A stretch of 64,000 nucleotides of DNA, taken from contig NZ_SMFK01000016.1 of NCBI RefSeq assembly GCF_004349355.1, positions 25,911 through 89,910 on the forward strand, read 5' to 3'. Positions 34,642 through 44,340 of this stretch are shown here, in pieces. The position numbers and the translations under genes were made by a program. Source of the DNA: Flavobacterium cellulosilyticum. Lineage in GTDB: Bacteria; Bacteroidota; Bacteroidia; Flavobacteriales; Flavobacteriaceae. The notes beneath the pieces were generated by a model. It saw nothing but the letters and a program-made list of their open reading frames with translations, ran no database searches and was not told the origin of the DNA. Every line of letters starts with the position of its first letter. Position 1 is the first letter of the stretch.

Positions 34642-36204
34642 ATGGACATTATAACAATAATTATTCTAGGCATTGCGGGCATTGCAGGTGGATTTGGCAT
34701 AGCCAAAATTATAGAGAAAAGCAACATTTCTAATTTGATTAAAAGCGCAAAAAAAGAAGCAGCTTCTATTTTAAAAGATGCCAATTTAGAAGCCGAAAAC
34801 ATTAAAAAAGATAAAATTCTTCAAGCAAAGGAAAAGTTTATCGAATTGAAATCAGAACACGAGCAAGTTATTCTTTCTCGAGATCAAAAAATGGCTGAAG
34901 TTGAAAAACGAATTCGTGATAAAGAATCGCAAATTTCAAACGAACTTTCTAAAGCCAAAAAAATAAATGATGATTTTGAATCAAAAACAGTGGAGTTTTC
35001 AACTAAAGTTGAAATCCTAGAGAAAAAACAGGCAGAAGTAGACAAACTACACAAAAGTCAACTGCAACAATTAGAAGTTATTTCAGGATTATCTACTGAG
35101 GATGCAAAAAATCAATTGATTGAGGGCCTTAGAGCAGAAGCCAAAACACAAGCGATGTCTCACATTCAAGACACGATTGAAGAAGCTAAACTTACCGCAC
35201 AACAAGAAGCCAAGAAAATCATTATTAACACTATTCAAAGAGTTGGTACAGAAGAAGCGGTAGAAAACTGCGTATCTGTTTTCAACATTGAATCGGATGA
35301 TGTAAAAGGTAGAATTATTGGTCGTGAAGGAAGAAACATTAGAGCTATCGAAGCTGCAACTGGTGTAGAAATCATTGTAGACGACACTCCAGAAGCAATC
35401 ATACTTTCTTGTTTTGACCCAGTTCGTAGAGAAATTGCTAGACTAGCTTTGCATAAATTAGTTACTGATGGTCGAATTCACCCAGCTCGAATTGAAGAAG
35501 TAGTAGCTAAAACTACCAAACAAATTGACGATGAAATCATAGAAGTTGGTAAACGTACTGTAATCGATTTAGGAATTCACGGTTTGCATCCTGAATTAAT
35601 AAAAGTTGTGGGTCGAATGAAATACCGTTCTTCTTATGGACAAAACTTATTGCAACACTCTCGCGAAGTTTCAAAACTTTGTGGAATTATGGCTGCCGAA
35701 TTAGGGTTGAACGTAAAACTTGCCAAAAGAGCTGGTTTGCTACATGATATTGGTAAAGTTCCAGATGCCGAAAGTGATTTACCTCACGCTTTATTAGGAA
35801 TGCAATGGGCCGAAAAATATGGTGAAAAAGAAGAAGTTTGCAACGCTATTGGGGCGCATCACGATGAAATCGAAATGAAATCATTGTTATCACCTATTAT
35901 TCAAGTTTGCGATGCAATTTCAGGAGCTAGACCAGGTGCAAGAAGACAAGTTTTGGATTCTTATATTCAACGTTTAAAAGACCTAGAAGAAGTGGCTTAT
36001 GGTTTTAATGGAGTGAAAAACGCTTATGCTATTCAAGCAGGTAGAGAACTTCGTGTAATTGTTGAAAGCGAAAAAGTTTCTGATGAACATGCTGCTACTT
36101 TATCATTTGATATTTCACAAAAAATACAAACAGAAATGACGTATCCAGGTCAGGTCAAAGTAACTGTAATTAGAGAAACGAGAGCGGTGAATATCGCGAA
36201 ATAA
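34642..36204 (+). CDS. rny: Ribonuclease Y
   Basis: 520 residues. An N-terminal membrane helix (ITIIILGIAGIAGGFGIAKII) is followed by a long coiled coil, a KH domain (GRIIGREGRNIRAIEAATGVEIIVDD) and an HD domain (RAGLLHDIGKVPDAESDLPHALLG). The HD metal residues are intact. RNase Y is a membrane-tethered endonuclease that starts mRNA turnover. Length is normal. Confidence 0.97.
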   Translation: MDIITIIILGIAGIAGGFGIAKIIEKSNISNLIKSAKKEAASILKDANLEAENIKKDKILQAKEKFIELKSEHEQVILSRDQKMAEVEKRIRDKESQISNELSKAKKINDDFESKTVEFSTKVEILEKKQAEVDKLHKSQLQQLEVISGLSTEDAKNQLIEGLRAEAKTQAMSHIQDTIEEAKLTAQQEAKKIIINTIQRVGTEEAVENCVSVFNIESDDVKGRIIGREGRNIRAIEAATGVEIIVDDTPEAIILSCFDPVRREIARLALHKLVTDGRIHPARIEEVVAKTTKQIDDEIIEVGKRTVIDLGIHGLHPELIKVVGRMKYRSSYGQNLLQHSREVSKLCGIMAAELGLNVKLAKRAGLLHDIGKVPDAESDLPHALLGMQWAEKYGEKEEVCNAIGAHHDEIEMKSLLSPIIQVCDAISGARPGARRQVLDSYIQRLKDLEEVAYGFNGVKNAYAIQAGRELRVIVESEKVSDEHAATLSFDISQKIQTEMTYPGQVKVTVIRETRAVNIAK

Positions 36205-36234
36205 TAGTTTGCAGTAATCAGTTTCAGTTTACAG

Positions 36235-36280
36235 TCGCGGTATTGAATCATTAATGGTGATTTAATACCGCGATTTATTT
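36235..36280 (+). terminator. Terminator after rny
   Basis: Perfect 10-bp arms TCGCGGTATT (36235-36244) and AATACCGCGA (36264-36273) followed by TTTATTTTT. Confidence 0.85.
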
Positions 36281-36361
36281 TTAACTGCAATGCCAATTTT
36301 TATATTAACTATCAGTACTCCAACATCTGCCAACTGAATACCAAACACTGACCACTGACCA

Positions 36362-37258
36362 CTATTTCCTAGGGTGAAAAGAATTAATAACTTGTGTTAA
36401 AAACTTTCGATCCAGATGAACATAAATTTCGGTTGTAGTAATCGATTCATGCCCGAGCATTAATTGAATTGACCTTAAATCGGCACCATTTTCAAGTAGA
36501 TGAGTGGCAAAAGAATGTCGGAAAGTATGCGGGCTTATTTTTTTATTCAAATCAATTTGGGTGGCCAAATCTTTTATTATTGTAAATATCATAGCTCTTG
36601 TAAGCTGGCTACCTCTCCTATTTAAAAACAAAGTATCTTCATGACCTTTCTTTATATTTAAATTAGTTCTAATCGAATTTTTGTAAATTAGAATGTATTT
36701 TTGAGTTAAACTTCCAATTGGAACAAAACGTTGTTTATTCCCTTTTCCCGTGATTTTTACAAACCCTTCCTCGAAAAATAAATCAGAAATTTTAAGAGAA
36801 ACCAATTCCGAAACACGAAGTCCACAACCATAAAGCGTTTCTAACATCGCTCGATTGCGCTCTCCTTCCTTTGAACTTAAGTCTACAGCCGCAATAAGAG
36901 CATCTATTTCACCAACAGACAAAGTATCTGGAAGCTTCCTACCAGTTTTAGGTGTTTCAATTAATTCCATTGGATTGTCAATTCGATAATCTTCAAATAT
37001 CAAATAACTAAAAAAACTTTTAAGTCCTGAAATCATCCTGGCTTGGGAACGAGGATTTACTTCTTGAGAAACACTATATATAAATTGTTGAATCGTTTCT
37101 TCACTTATTGTTAATGGAGAAACTGAAATGTGGTTGTTTTTTAAAAAAAGGCATAATCTTTCAATATCAAAAGAATAATTAGTGATCGTGTTTTTAGACA
37201 AACCTCTTTCGATTCTAAGATACGATTGATAATTTTTGACATAAGTGCTCCAACTCAT
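36362..37258 (-). CDS. xerD: Site-specific tyrosine recombinase XerD
   Basis: 298 residues from MSWSTYVKNYQSYLRIERGLSKNT at 37258. The frame is open 13 codons further upstream, but that stretch includes a terminator hairpin and is not conserved. The catalytic set is visible: Arg in GCGLRVSEL, Lys in GKGNKQRFVPIG, HxxR in HTFRHSFATH, His in LGHESITTTEIYVH, with the Tyr nucleophile in IYVH. XerD resolves chromosome dimers at dif. The 298-residue length is standard. Confidence 0.96.
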   Translation of the reverse strand: MSWSTYVKNYQSYLRIERGLSKNTITNYSFDIERLCLFLKNNHISVSPLTISEETIQQFIYSVSQEVNPRSQARMISGLKSFFSYLIFEDYRIDNPMELIETPKTGRKLPDTLSVGEIDALIAAVDLSSKEGERNRAMLETLYGCGLRVSELVSLKISDLFFEEGFVKITGKGNKQRFVPIGSLTQKYILIYKNSIRTNLNIKKGHEDTLFLNRRGSQLTRAMIFTIIKDLATQIDLNKKISPHTFRHSFATHLLENGADLRSIQLMLGHESITTTEIYVHLDRKFLTQVINSFHPRK

Positions 37259-37290
37259 AACACAAAGTAAAGCTATTTTTAGACATAAAA

Positions 37291-37313
37291 AAACCACGCG
37301 TTTTGAGTGGTTT
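37291..37313 (-). terminator. Terminator-like hairpin upstream of xerD
   Basis: AAACCAC (37291-37297) and GTGGTTT (37307-37313) form a 7-bp stem. On the minus strand the T-run that follows has seven T, a canonical terminator. It lies between the divergent xerD and the PorT-like gene, where no annotated gene needs it. Confidence 0.6.
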
Positions 37314-37571
37314 GAAAAAAAAGTAGCTTTGTTGTTTTTTTAAAATAATTGAGCAATTTCTTCAATTAAAAATAATTGATTTTCAATATTTTGACAATTT
37401 TTTAACTGTATTTTTTATATTATTTCCAATCATTATTCATGTTAAATTATAAATATTTGTAATACTATTATCAATTTAATTTGCATTTTAAAAGAAATCG
37501 TACAATAATTATTATATATGAGAGTTTATATATACTCCTAAACTCAACAAATTAATTTAAAAAATAACCTT

Positions 37572-38135
37572 ATGAAAAATTCAAATTTTGCTTTAATTTT
37601 ATTGACATTAATTTCTTTTTCTATTCAAGCACAGTCATTACGTTTTGGATTAAAAGGAGGATTAAATTACGCCAATCAAACAGGTTCTGATATTACAATA
37701 AACAGTACTAATTACAATACTGATGCAATTACAAGCTACCATGTAGGATTAGTAGCTGAAATCAAATTATTAGATAAATTCGGTATTCAACCCGAACTAT
37801 TATATTCAACAAAAGGTGCTACTTATAAAAATGCCGTTGAAGAATTTAAAAATGAATTGGGCTACATTTCTATTCCGGTACTGTTAAAGCTAGGTCTGAG
37901 TAAGAGTTTAAGTTTAGAATTAGGCCCTCAAGCTTCATTTTTGTTAAGTGAAAGAAATAAATTTGATTATAAAAATGCAGAAACATTCGAATTTTCAGCA
38001 GTAGGTGGCTTAGGTTTAAATTTAACCAAAAATATTTTCATACAAGCCCGTTATGGCCTTGGATTAACCAATGCTTCAAAGGATGCAGAAATAAAAAACT
38101 CCGTAGTACAAATATCGGCTGGATTACTGTTTTAA
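37572..38135 (+). CDS. PorT-like outer-membrane beta-barrel protein
   Basis: 187 residues. Signal peptide MKNSNFALILLTLISFSIQAQ, then a compact barrel (SLRFGLKGGLNYANQTGSD, FGIQPELLYSTKGATY, GYISIPVLLKLGLSKSLSLELGPQASFLL, FIQARYGLGLTN). This is the outer_membrane beta-barrel_2/PorT family, abundant in Bacteroidetes; it is not necessarily the T9SS component PorT itself. It stands between xerD and aroQ with its own terminator. Confidence 0.88.
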   Translation: MKNSNFALILLTLISFSIQAQSLRFGLKGGLNYANQTGSDITINSTNYNTDAITSYHVGLVAEIKLLDKFGIQPELLYSTKGATYKNAVEEFKNELGYISIPVLLKLGLSKSLSLELGPQASFLLSERNKFDYKNAETFEFSAVGGLGLNLTKNIFIQARYGLGLTNASKDAEIKNSVVQISAGLLF

Positions 38136-38157
38136 GAAAAATAACATATATTAATAG

Positions 38158-38187
38158 AAACCGTTCTTTAATTAGAACGGTTTTTTT
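38158..38187 (+). terminator. Terminator after the PorT-like gene
   Basis: AAACCGTTCT and AGAACGGTTT pair perfectly with a 6-nt loop and are followed by a T-run. Confidence 0.9.
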
Positions 38188-38208
38188 ATTTTTACAAAAA
38201 TATAATTT

Positions 38209-38622
38209 ATGAAAATCATCATCATCAATGGGCCAAACCTTAACTTATTAGGAAAAAGAGAACCCGAAGTATACGGCACACAAACTTTTGAAGATTATTT
38301 AGAAATTTTGAGAAGCAAATTTCAATCAATTGAATTGAATTATTTTCAAAGCAACATTGAAGGCGAATTAATCGATAAAATTCAAGAATTTGGCTTCTCT
38401 TATGATGGGATAATTTTAAATGCTGGCGCTTACACCCACACTTCCATTGGTATCGGTGATGCCATAAAAGCCATAACAACTCCAGTAATTGAAGTACATA
38501 TTTCGAATACTTTTTCACGCGAAAGTTTCCGTCATCAATCCTATATTTCCGGTAATGCAAAAGGCGTTATTTTGGGTTTTGGAATGAAAAGCTATGAATT
38601 AGCCATTCAGTCGTTTTTGTAG
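38209..38622 (+). CDS. aroQ: Type II 3-dehydroquinate dehydratase
   Basis: 137 residues. The type II dehydroquinase hallmarks are present: IIINGPNLNLLGKREPEVYG with the catalytic-loop Arg and Tyr, FQSNIEGELIDKIQ, ILNAGAYTHTSIGIGDAI, and IEVHISNTFSRESFRHQSYIS with the His and Arg of the lid. It makes 3-dehydroshikimate in the shikimate pathway. Length is normal. Confidence 0.97.
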   Translation: MKIIIINGPNLNLLGKREPEVYGTQTFEDYLEILRSKFQSIELNYFQSNIEGELIDKIQEFGFSYDGIILNAGAYTHTSIGIGDAIKAITTPVIEVHISNTFSRESFRHQSYISGNAKGVILGFGMKSYELAIQSFL

Positions 38623-38714
38623 AGCAGCTATATTATACTATTAAACCATACCAATTTAACTGTTTTTTTATTCAACACTTTCTTTCTTTTTGTACACTTG
38701 TAAAAAAAAAGAGA

Positions 38715-41204
38715 ATGAAAAGATTTCCCTTGATTCTTATTCTGATAATTTTTCAATCGAATTATGCTCAAATTATTGGTAAAGTAACCGACGATAAAAG
38801 CGTAGCGCTTTCACTCGTCACAATTTTAGAAGAGAATACTTATAATGGTACTTCATCAAATGAGCAAGGAAATTATGAATTGAATATTAAAACAATGGGA
38901 AACCATACATTAGTTTTCCAATATTTAGGATTCAAAACTAAAAAAATAACAATTACAGTTGACAGGCTCCCTTTTACTCAAAATATTAAATTAGTTGAAG
39001 AAAACGTATCGCTTTCCGAGATTGTAATTAATACAAAAGAGAATCCTGCCAATGCAATAATTAGGGAAGCAATTGCCTACAAAAAAGAAAATTCAGATAA
39101 AACAGCTCGTTTCAAAGCAGATTTTTATTCTCGTGGCATTTTTAAAGTCAAAGATTTACCTAAGAAAATATTGGGGCAAAAACTGGGCGATTTAGACGGC
39201 GCAGTAGACTCGACAGGAACAGGAATCATCTATTTATCGGAAACGGTTTCAAAAATTATTTTTGAAAAACCAGATCATTTAAAAGAACGAATTATTGCTT
39301 CAAAAGTAAGTGGCAACGACAATGGTTTTAGTTTCAATACAGCAAGAGCAACAACTTATGATTTTTATGATAACACTTTAACCTTTAACAGCAACATGAT
39401 TTCTCCAATTGCTGATAATGCATTCAACTACTATAAATACAAATTAGTAGGTACTTTTCAAGATGAAAACAACTTGATGATTAATAAAATAAAAGTAATT
39501 GCAAAACGTGATGCCGAACCAGTTTTTGAAGGATATATTTATATTGTTGAAAATTCTTGGGCAATTTACGCTGTAGATTTAGAAATAAAAGGCTACCGAA
39601 TGCATCAGGAATTTGTAGACGTAATGCATTTAAAACAAAACTTCAATTACAACAAAACCAACCAAATTTGGGCTAAAAACACACAAAGTCTTGAATTTTC
39701 GGCAGGCATTTTTGGAATAAAATTCAACGGAAAATTCTCTTATGTTTACAGTAATTATCAGTTTGAAAAAGTGTTTACCAAAAAAACGTTTACCAATGAA
39801 ATTGTAAGTTTTGAAGACAATTCCAATAAAAAAGACACGCTGTTTTGGAGTGAAATTCGCCCCATTCCACTTACAAGAGAAGAAAATACTGATTACATAA
39901 AAAAAGACAGCATTCACATCGTTAGAAATTCTAAAACCTATTTAGATTCTATTGATAAAAAAGAAAATAAGTTCAAATTCCTTAATCCGATTTCGGGTTA
40001 TAAGTGGAAAAATAGTTTTGAAAAAAAATCCTTTTCTTATGATGGATTGTTCCATTTATCTTCTTTGAACTTCAATACTGTTCAAGGTTGGAATATGGAT
40101 TCTGCTTTTTCCTTTAGAAATTGGAAAAACGAAGAAGAAAAAGGTAGCACCACTTCGATAAAAACGAAATTTAATTATGGTTTTGCCGAAGATAGACTTC
40201 GGATAACCGCAGATTATCAACAAAAATTCAATAATCAAAATTATGCAACTCTTACGGTTTCTGGCGGAACACAAATAACACAGTTTAATGCTAATGAACC
40301 CATATCAAAATTTTTAAACTCAGTGAGTACTTTATTCTTTAAGGATAATTATATGAAATTGTACAACAATGAATTTGTGAATATTACTTACGGTCAAAAT
40401 GTGGGAACGAATTTTTATTTAAAAGGAAAATTAGAATACCAACAACGAAATCCTTTGTACAATACAAGCGATTACACGTTTTTTAAAAATGAAGATCAAT
40501 ATAGTTCAAACAATCCTTTGCTTCCTTATGATTATACGACACCCTCTTTTGAAGAACATCATCTTACCAAACTTTCTATTTCTACAAGAATAAATTTTGG
40601 AAACAAATACATTTCAAGGCCAGATAGAAAAATAAACATTCCAAATCTTAAATATCCCTCTCTATTTTTAAATTATGAAAACGCGTTTGCGTCCAATGAA
40701 AAGAAATACGAATACCAATCTTTTTTTGCACAAATAAAATATGATTTAAATGCCGGTATCAAAGGGACATTAGGCATTAATCTGAAAGCGGGAACGTTTA
40801 TTCAAGGTAAAAAAATCTCCTTTATAGACTACAATCATTTCAATGGAAATCAAACCCATATTGGAACCAGCGACCGCTATTTGAATGTTTTTAATTTATT
40901 GCCTTATTATTCGAATAGTACCAACAAATCGTATTTTGAAGCCCATTTAGAGCATAACGACAAAGGATATATTATGAATAAAATTCCTTTTTTGAACAAA
41001 TTAAACTCCTCATTAGTCGTAGGATTTCATTCCCTTGTAGTTGCTAATTCAAAACCATATTCTGAGTTCACAATTGGTTTGGATAATTTAGGTTTTGGGA
41101 AATTAAAAATTTTCCGTTTCGATTATATTCGTTCTTATCAAAGTGGGTTTAAAGAAGGGGGAGTGATTTTTGGGCTTAAAATTTTGAATTTTTTAGAGAA
41201 CTGA
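38715..41204 (+). CDS. DUF5686/CarboxypepD-regulatory outer-membrane protein
   Basis: 829 residues. A signal peptide (MKRFPLILILIIFQSNYAQ) is followed by a regulatory beta-sandwich (IIGKVTDDKSVALSLVTILEENTYNGTSSNEQGNYELNI) and then by the DUF5686 body (AIIREAIAYKKENSDKTARFKADFYSRGIFKVKDLPKKI), ending in a barrel with VIFGLKILNFLEN. Bacteroidetes carry several such surface proteins; their substrate is unknown. It is convergent with the cation efflux gene, 11 bp apart. Confidence 0.9.
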   Translation: MKRFPLILILIIFQSNYAQIIGKVTDDKSVALSLVTILEENTYNGTSSNEQGNYELNIKTMGNHTLVFQYLGFKTKKITITVDRLPFTQNIKLVEENVSLSEIVINTKENPANAIIREAIAYKKENSDKTARFKADFYSRGIFKVKDLPKKILGQKLGDLDGAVDSTGTGIIYLSETVSKIIFEKPDHLKERIIASKVSGNDNGFSFNTARATTYDFYDNTLTFNSNMISPIADNAFNYYKYKLVGTFQDENNLMINKIKVIAKRDAEPVFEGYIYIVENSWAIYAVDLEIKGYRMHQEFVDVMHLKQNFNYNKTNQIWAKNTQSLEFSAGIFGIKFNGKFSYVYSNYQFEKVFTKKTFTNEIVSFEDNSNKKDTLFWSEIRPIPLTREENTDYIKKDSIHIVRNSKTYLDSIDKKENKFKFLNPISGYKWKNSFEKKSFSYDGLFHLSSLNFNTVQGWNMDSAFSFRNWKNEEEKGSTTSIKTKFNYGFAEDRLRITADYQQKFNNQNYATLTVSGGTQITQFNANEPISKFLNSVSTLFFKDNYMKLYNNEFVNITYGQNVGTNFYLKGKLEYQQRNPLYNTSDYTFFKNEDQYSSNNPLLPYDYTTPSFEEHHLTKLSISTRINFGNKYISRPDRKINIPNLKYPSLFLNYENAFASNEKKYEYQSFFAQIKYDLNAGIKGTLGINLKAGTFIQGKKISFIDYNHFNGNQTHIGTSDRYLNVFNLLPYYSNSTNKSYFEAHLEHNDKGYIMNKIPFLNKLNSSLVVGFHSLVVANSKPYSEFTIGLDNLGFGKLKIFRFDYIRSYQSGFKEGGVIFGLKILNFLEN

Positions 41205-41215
41205 TATAAGTAAAA

Positions 41216-42088
41216 TCAAGAATATGTTGGTTCAATATGAATCAAAACGTGTCCTAAAGCTGGAATTTGTTCCTGTAAAGTATCTTTAAGCAGATGCGAA
41301 ATTTCGTGACCTTCCTTCACAGATATATTGGCATTGACAATGGCGTGCAAATCTACGTGGTATTTCATACCTGCTTTTCGAATAAAACATTTCTCAGTAT
41401 TTACTACTCCATCTACTTGTTGGGCCACTTTTCTAATTTCTACAATCAAGTCTTCATTCAATTGTTCATCCATTATTTCACCTAAAGCAGGTCTAAATAT
41501 CATGTAGCTATTATAAATTATAAATCCCGAAGCAAATAGCGCTGCCCAATCATCAGCCGATTCGTATCCTTTTCCTAAAACTATGGCAATCGAAATTCCG
41601 ATAAATGCCGCTATTGATGTTATTGCATCACTTCTATGATGCCAAGCGTCCGCTTTTAGGGAAGAACTGTTGGATTCTATACTTCGTTTCATTACCAACC
41701 GATACGAATATTCTTTCCATAGAATTATAGCGCCAAGAACAAAAAGTGTCCATGATTTTGGCAATTCGTGAGCGGTTCCAATATTAATAATACTTTTATA
41801 CGCAATAATAGCAGCAGATGTAATTAAAAAAACTACCACTAAAAAAGTAATTAAAGGTTCAGCTCTCCCATGTCCATAGGGATGATTTTCATCAGGAGGT
41901 CTATTGGAATATTTGATCCCAAACAAGACTAATAATGAAGAAAAAATATCAGTAGTGGATTCTATTGCATCCGCTATCAACGCATACGAATTACCAAAAA
42001 AGCCAGCCAAGCCTTTAATAAAGGCTAAACAAATATTGCCAATTATACTAAAATAAGTGGCTTTTATGGCTGTTTGTTCATTTGTCAT
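41216..42088 (-). CDS. Cation diffusion facilitator family transporter
   Basis: 290 residues with about six transmembrane helices. Metal motifs ADAIESTTD and AWHHRSDAITS, together with HPYGHGRAEPLITF, match the CDF (zinc/iron/manganese efflux) family; the C-terminal cytoplasmic domain has EKCFIRKAGMKYHVDLHAIVNANISVKEGHEISH. It exports divalent cations against protons. The specific metal cannot be read from these motifs. It lies 115 bp from the end of murA, past a terminator. Confidence 0.93.
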   Translation of the reverse strand: MTNEQTAIKATYFSIIGNICLAFIKGLAGFFGNSYALIADAIESTTDIFSSLLVLFGIKYSNRPPDENHPYGHGRAEPLITFLVVVFLITSAAIIAYKSIINIGTAHELPKSWTLFVLGAIILWKEYSYRLVMKRSIESNSSSLKADAWHHRSDAITSIAAFIGISIAIVLGKGYESADDWAALFASGFIIYNSYMIFRPALGEIMDEQLNEDLIVEIRKVAQQVDGVVNTEKCFIRKAGMKYHVDLHAIVNANISVKEGHEISHLLKDTLQEQIPALGHVLIHIEPTYS

Positions 42089-42135
42089 TTTGATAGTTTA
42101 TTTTTTAAATAACAGGAGTATTTTATGATATAAAA

Positions 42136-42181
42136 AAACACTGATTCCACCTCGAAAATTGTAGTTGAGGAATCAGTGTTT
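42136..42181 (-). terminator. Terminator after murA
   Basis: 13-bp perfect arms (42136-42148 and 42169-42181, AAACACTGATTCC type) lie 22 bp past the murA stop codon, and the minus strand continues in a seven-T run. Confidence 0.9.
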
Positions 42182-42203
42182 CATTTTTTACTTTTAAGTA
42201 TTC

Positions 42204-43514
42204 TTATGCTCTAACGATCTTTGCACCTATGGCTCTCAATCGTTCGTCTATATTTTCGTATCCACGGTCTATTTGTTCTATATTCTGAATCGTACTTGTT
42301 CCTTTCGCAGAAAGTGCTGCAATTAATAAGGAAATCCCAGCTCTAATATCAGGAGAAGACATGGTAGTTGCCTTGAGTGTTGATTTAAAATCATGACCAA
42401 TTACAACCGCTCTGTGCGGATCACATAAAATAATTTTAGCTCCCATGTCAATTAATTTATCCACAAAGAACAAACGGCTTTCGAACATTTTTTGATGAAT
42501 AAGAACATCCCCTTTGCATTGCGTTGCCACAACAAGAACAATACTCAACAAATCCGGAGTAAATCCTGGCCAAGGCGCATCTGAAATAGTTAATATTGAA
42601 CCGTCAATATCTGTTCTTACTTGATAACCCTCTTTATGTTCTGGAATATAAATATCATCGCCTCTTTTTTCTAAAGTAATCCCAAGTTTTCTAAATACAT
42701 TTGGTATCAATCCAAGGTTTTCCCAGCTTACATCTTTTATAGTGATTTCACTTCGAGTCATTGCAGCTAGACCAATCCAACTCCCTATCTCGATCATATC
42801 AGGAAGAATTCTATGAGTACAGCCGCCTAATTTATCCACACCTTCGATAGTAAGTAAATTGGATCCAATACCAGAAACTTTCGCTCCCATAGCATTCATC
42901 ATTTTACATAATTGTTGCAAATAAGGCTCACATGCAGCATTGTAAATTGTCGTTGTCCCTTTTGCCAAAACGGCTGCCATTACAATATTTGCTGTTCCAG
43001 TCACAGAAGCTTCATCTAATAACATATCAGTTCCAGTTAGACCATCAGGTGCTTCAACACCATAAAAATGGTCTTCTCTATTGTAACGGAATTTAGCTCC
43101 AAGATTAATGAATCCTTCAAAATGGGTATCCAATCGTCGTCTTCCTATTTTGTCACCCCCAGGTTTTGGAATATATCCTTTTCCGAAGCGTGCCAAAAGT
43201 GGTCCAACGATCATAATAGAACCACGAAGTGAACCGCCTTCTTTCTTAAAAGCTTCCGTTTCTAAGTAGCTTATATTTACTTCATCAGCTTGAAAAGTAT
43301 AGGAACCTGAGCCTACTTTTTGGATTTTTACTCCTAAATTCCCTAATAAAGTTATCAATTTATTGATATCAATTATATCTGGGATATTGTTGATTGTTAT
43401 CTTTTCTTCGGTCAATAATACAGCGCACAATATTTGCAACGCTTCGTTTTTAGCTCCTTGCGGTGTAATATCACCTTTTAATCTTACGCCACCTTCAATT
43501 TTGAAAATTCCCAT
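42204..43514 (-). CDS. murA: UDP-N-acetylglucosamine 1-carboxyvinyltransferase
   Basis: 436 residues. The EPSP-synthase-like fold is clear: GGVRLKGDITPQGAKNEALQILCAVLL, LRGSIMIVGPLLARFGKGYIPKPGGDKIGRRRLDTHFEGF and LIAALSAKGTSTIQNIEQIDRGYENIDERLRAIGAKIVRA. It adds enolpyruvate to UDP-GlcNAc, the first committed step of peptidoglycan synthesis. The active-site loop reads GGDKIG where most MurA proteins have GGCxIG, so Asp121 replaces the Cys that fosfomycin alkylates. It is last in a minus-strand set with DUF4290 and DUF493 genes. Confidence 0.97.
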   Translation of the reverse strand: MGIFKIEGGVRLKGDITPQGAKNEALQILCAVLLTEEKITINNIPDIIDINKLITLLGNLGVKIQKVGSGSYTFQADEVNISYLETEAFKKEGGSLRGSIMIVGPLLARFGKGYIPKPGGDKIGRRRLDTHFEGFINLGAKFRYNREDHFYGVEAPDGLTGTDMLLDEASVTGTANIVMAAVLAKGTTTIYNAACEPYLQQLCKMMNAMGAKVSGIGSNLLTIEGVDKLGGCTHRILPDMIEIGSWIGLAAMTRSEITIKDVSWENLGLIPNVFRKLGITLEKRGDDIYIPEHKEGYQVRTDIDGSILTISDAPWPGFTPDLLSIVLVVATQCKGDVLIHQKMFESRLFFVDKLIDMGAKIILCDPHRAVVIGHDFKSTLKATTMSSPDIRAGISLLIAALSAKGTSTIQNIEQIDRGYENIDERLRAIGAKIVRA

Positions 43515-43616
43515 TTTTTATGATTATGAGTTATTAATTTTAGCTGTAAAATATGAATTGTGAAAAAATGAATTTTTTACTATTAATTCATTTATTCACA
43601 ATTCATTACAGTATTA

Positions 43617-44336
43617 CTATGGTTTTCTATTCTGGTTTTTATGAGTCGGATTTGACTTACCCGTTTTTGTGTTTTTATTACTTTGAATCTTTGGTTGACC
43701 TGCAGGAGTTATTTTATTAGAAACTCGTTTGTTCGTTCGCATCAAGTCTGTAGTAGTCAATAGTTCTTCGGTGCTTTCCCGTAAATCAAATTTTCCATCG
43801 GATAATTCATAAAGATGCTCAAAAATCACATCGTCTTTTACGGTGTCTTTATTCCAACTTAAATATGATTTTTTCATATGGTTGGCAATAACTTTCACCA
43901 AAGCATTTTTCATTTCGCCTTCTTCCCATTTATTGGCAACATCAATCATATATTTGATATTGTTCCCATAATACCTGTATTTTGGAAAATTCTGAGGGTA
44001 ATTTAAAACATCTGGTTTCAATTGGAGTACCTCGCGAGTAGGAACAGGATATGGAGATTCGACATCCAATTTAAAATCAGACATAATGAACAATTGATCC
44101 CATAATTTATGCTGAAAATCGGGTACGTCACGCAAATGAGGATTCAAAGTTCCCATTACCTGAATAATGTATTTTGCAGCCTTATTACGCTCAACACTGT
44201 CATCAATTGCAGTAGCTTGATCTATCAATTTTTGCAAATGCCGTCCGTATTCGGGAATAATTAAATGTATTCTTTCAGAATTATATTCTAAATTAAAAAC
44301 AACATCATTTGCTATTTCTTTTATATATTTTGTCAT
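43617..44336 (-). CDS. DUF4290 domain-containing protein
   Basis: 239 residues, soluble. YNSERIHLIIPEYGRHLQKLIDQATAIDDSVERNKAAKYIIQVMGTLNPHLRDVPDFQHKLWDQLFIMSDF is the Bacteroidetes DUF4290 pattern. The C-terminus is basic and low complexity (KNTKTGKSNPTHKNQNRKP). Function unknown. It begins 4 bp after the DUF493 gene and is followed by murA (gap 102 bp), so the three are probably an operon. Confidence 0.9.
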   Translation of the reverse strand: MTKYIKEIANDVVFNLEYNSERIHLIIPEYGRHLQKLIDQATAIDDSVERNKAAKYIIQVMGTLNPHLRDVPDFQHKLWDQLFIMSDFKLDVESPYPVPTREVLQLKPDVLNYPQNFPKYRYYGNNIKYMIDVANKWEEGEMKNALVKVIANHMKKSYLSWNKDTVKDDVIFEHLYELSDGKFDLRESTEELLTTTDLMRTNKRVSNKITPAGQPKIQSNKNTKTGKSNPTHKNQNRKP

Positions 44337-44340
44337 CGTA

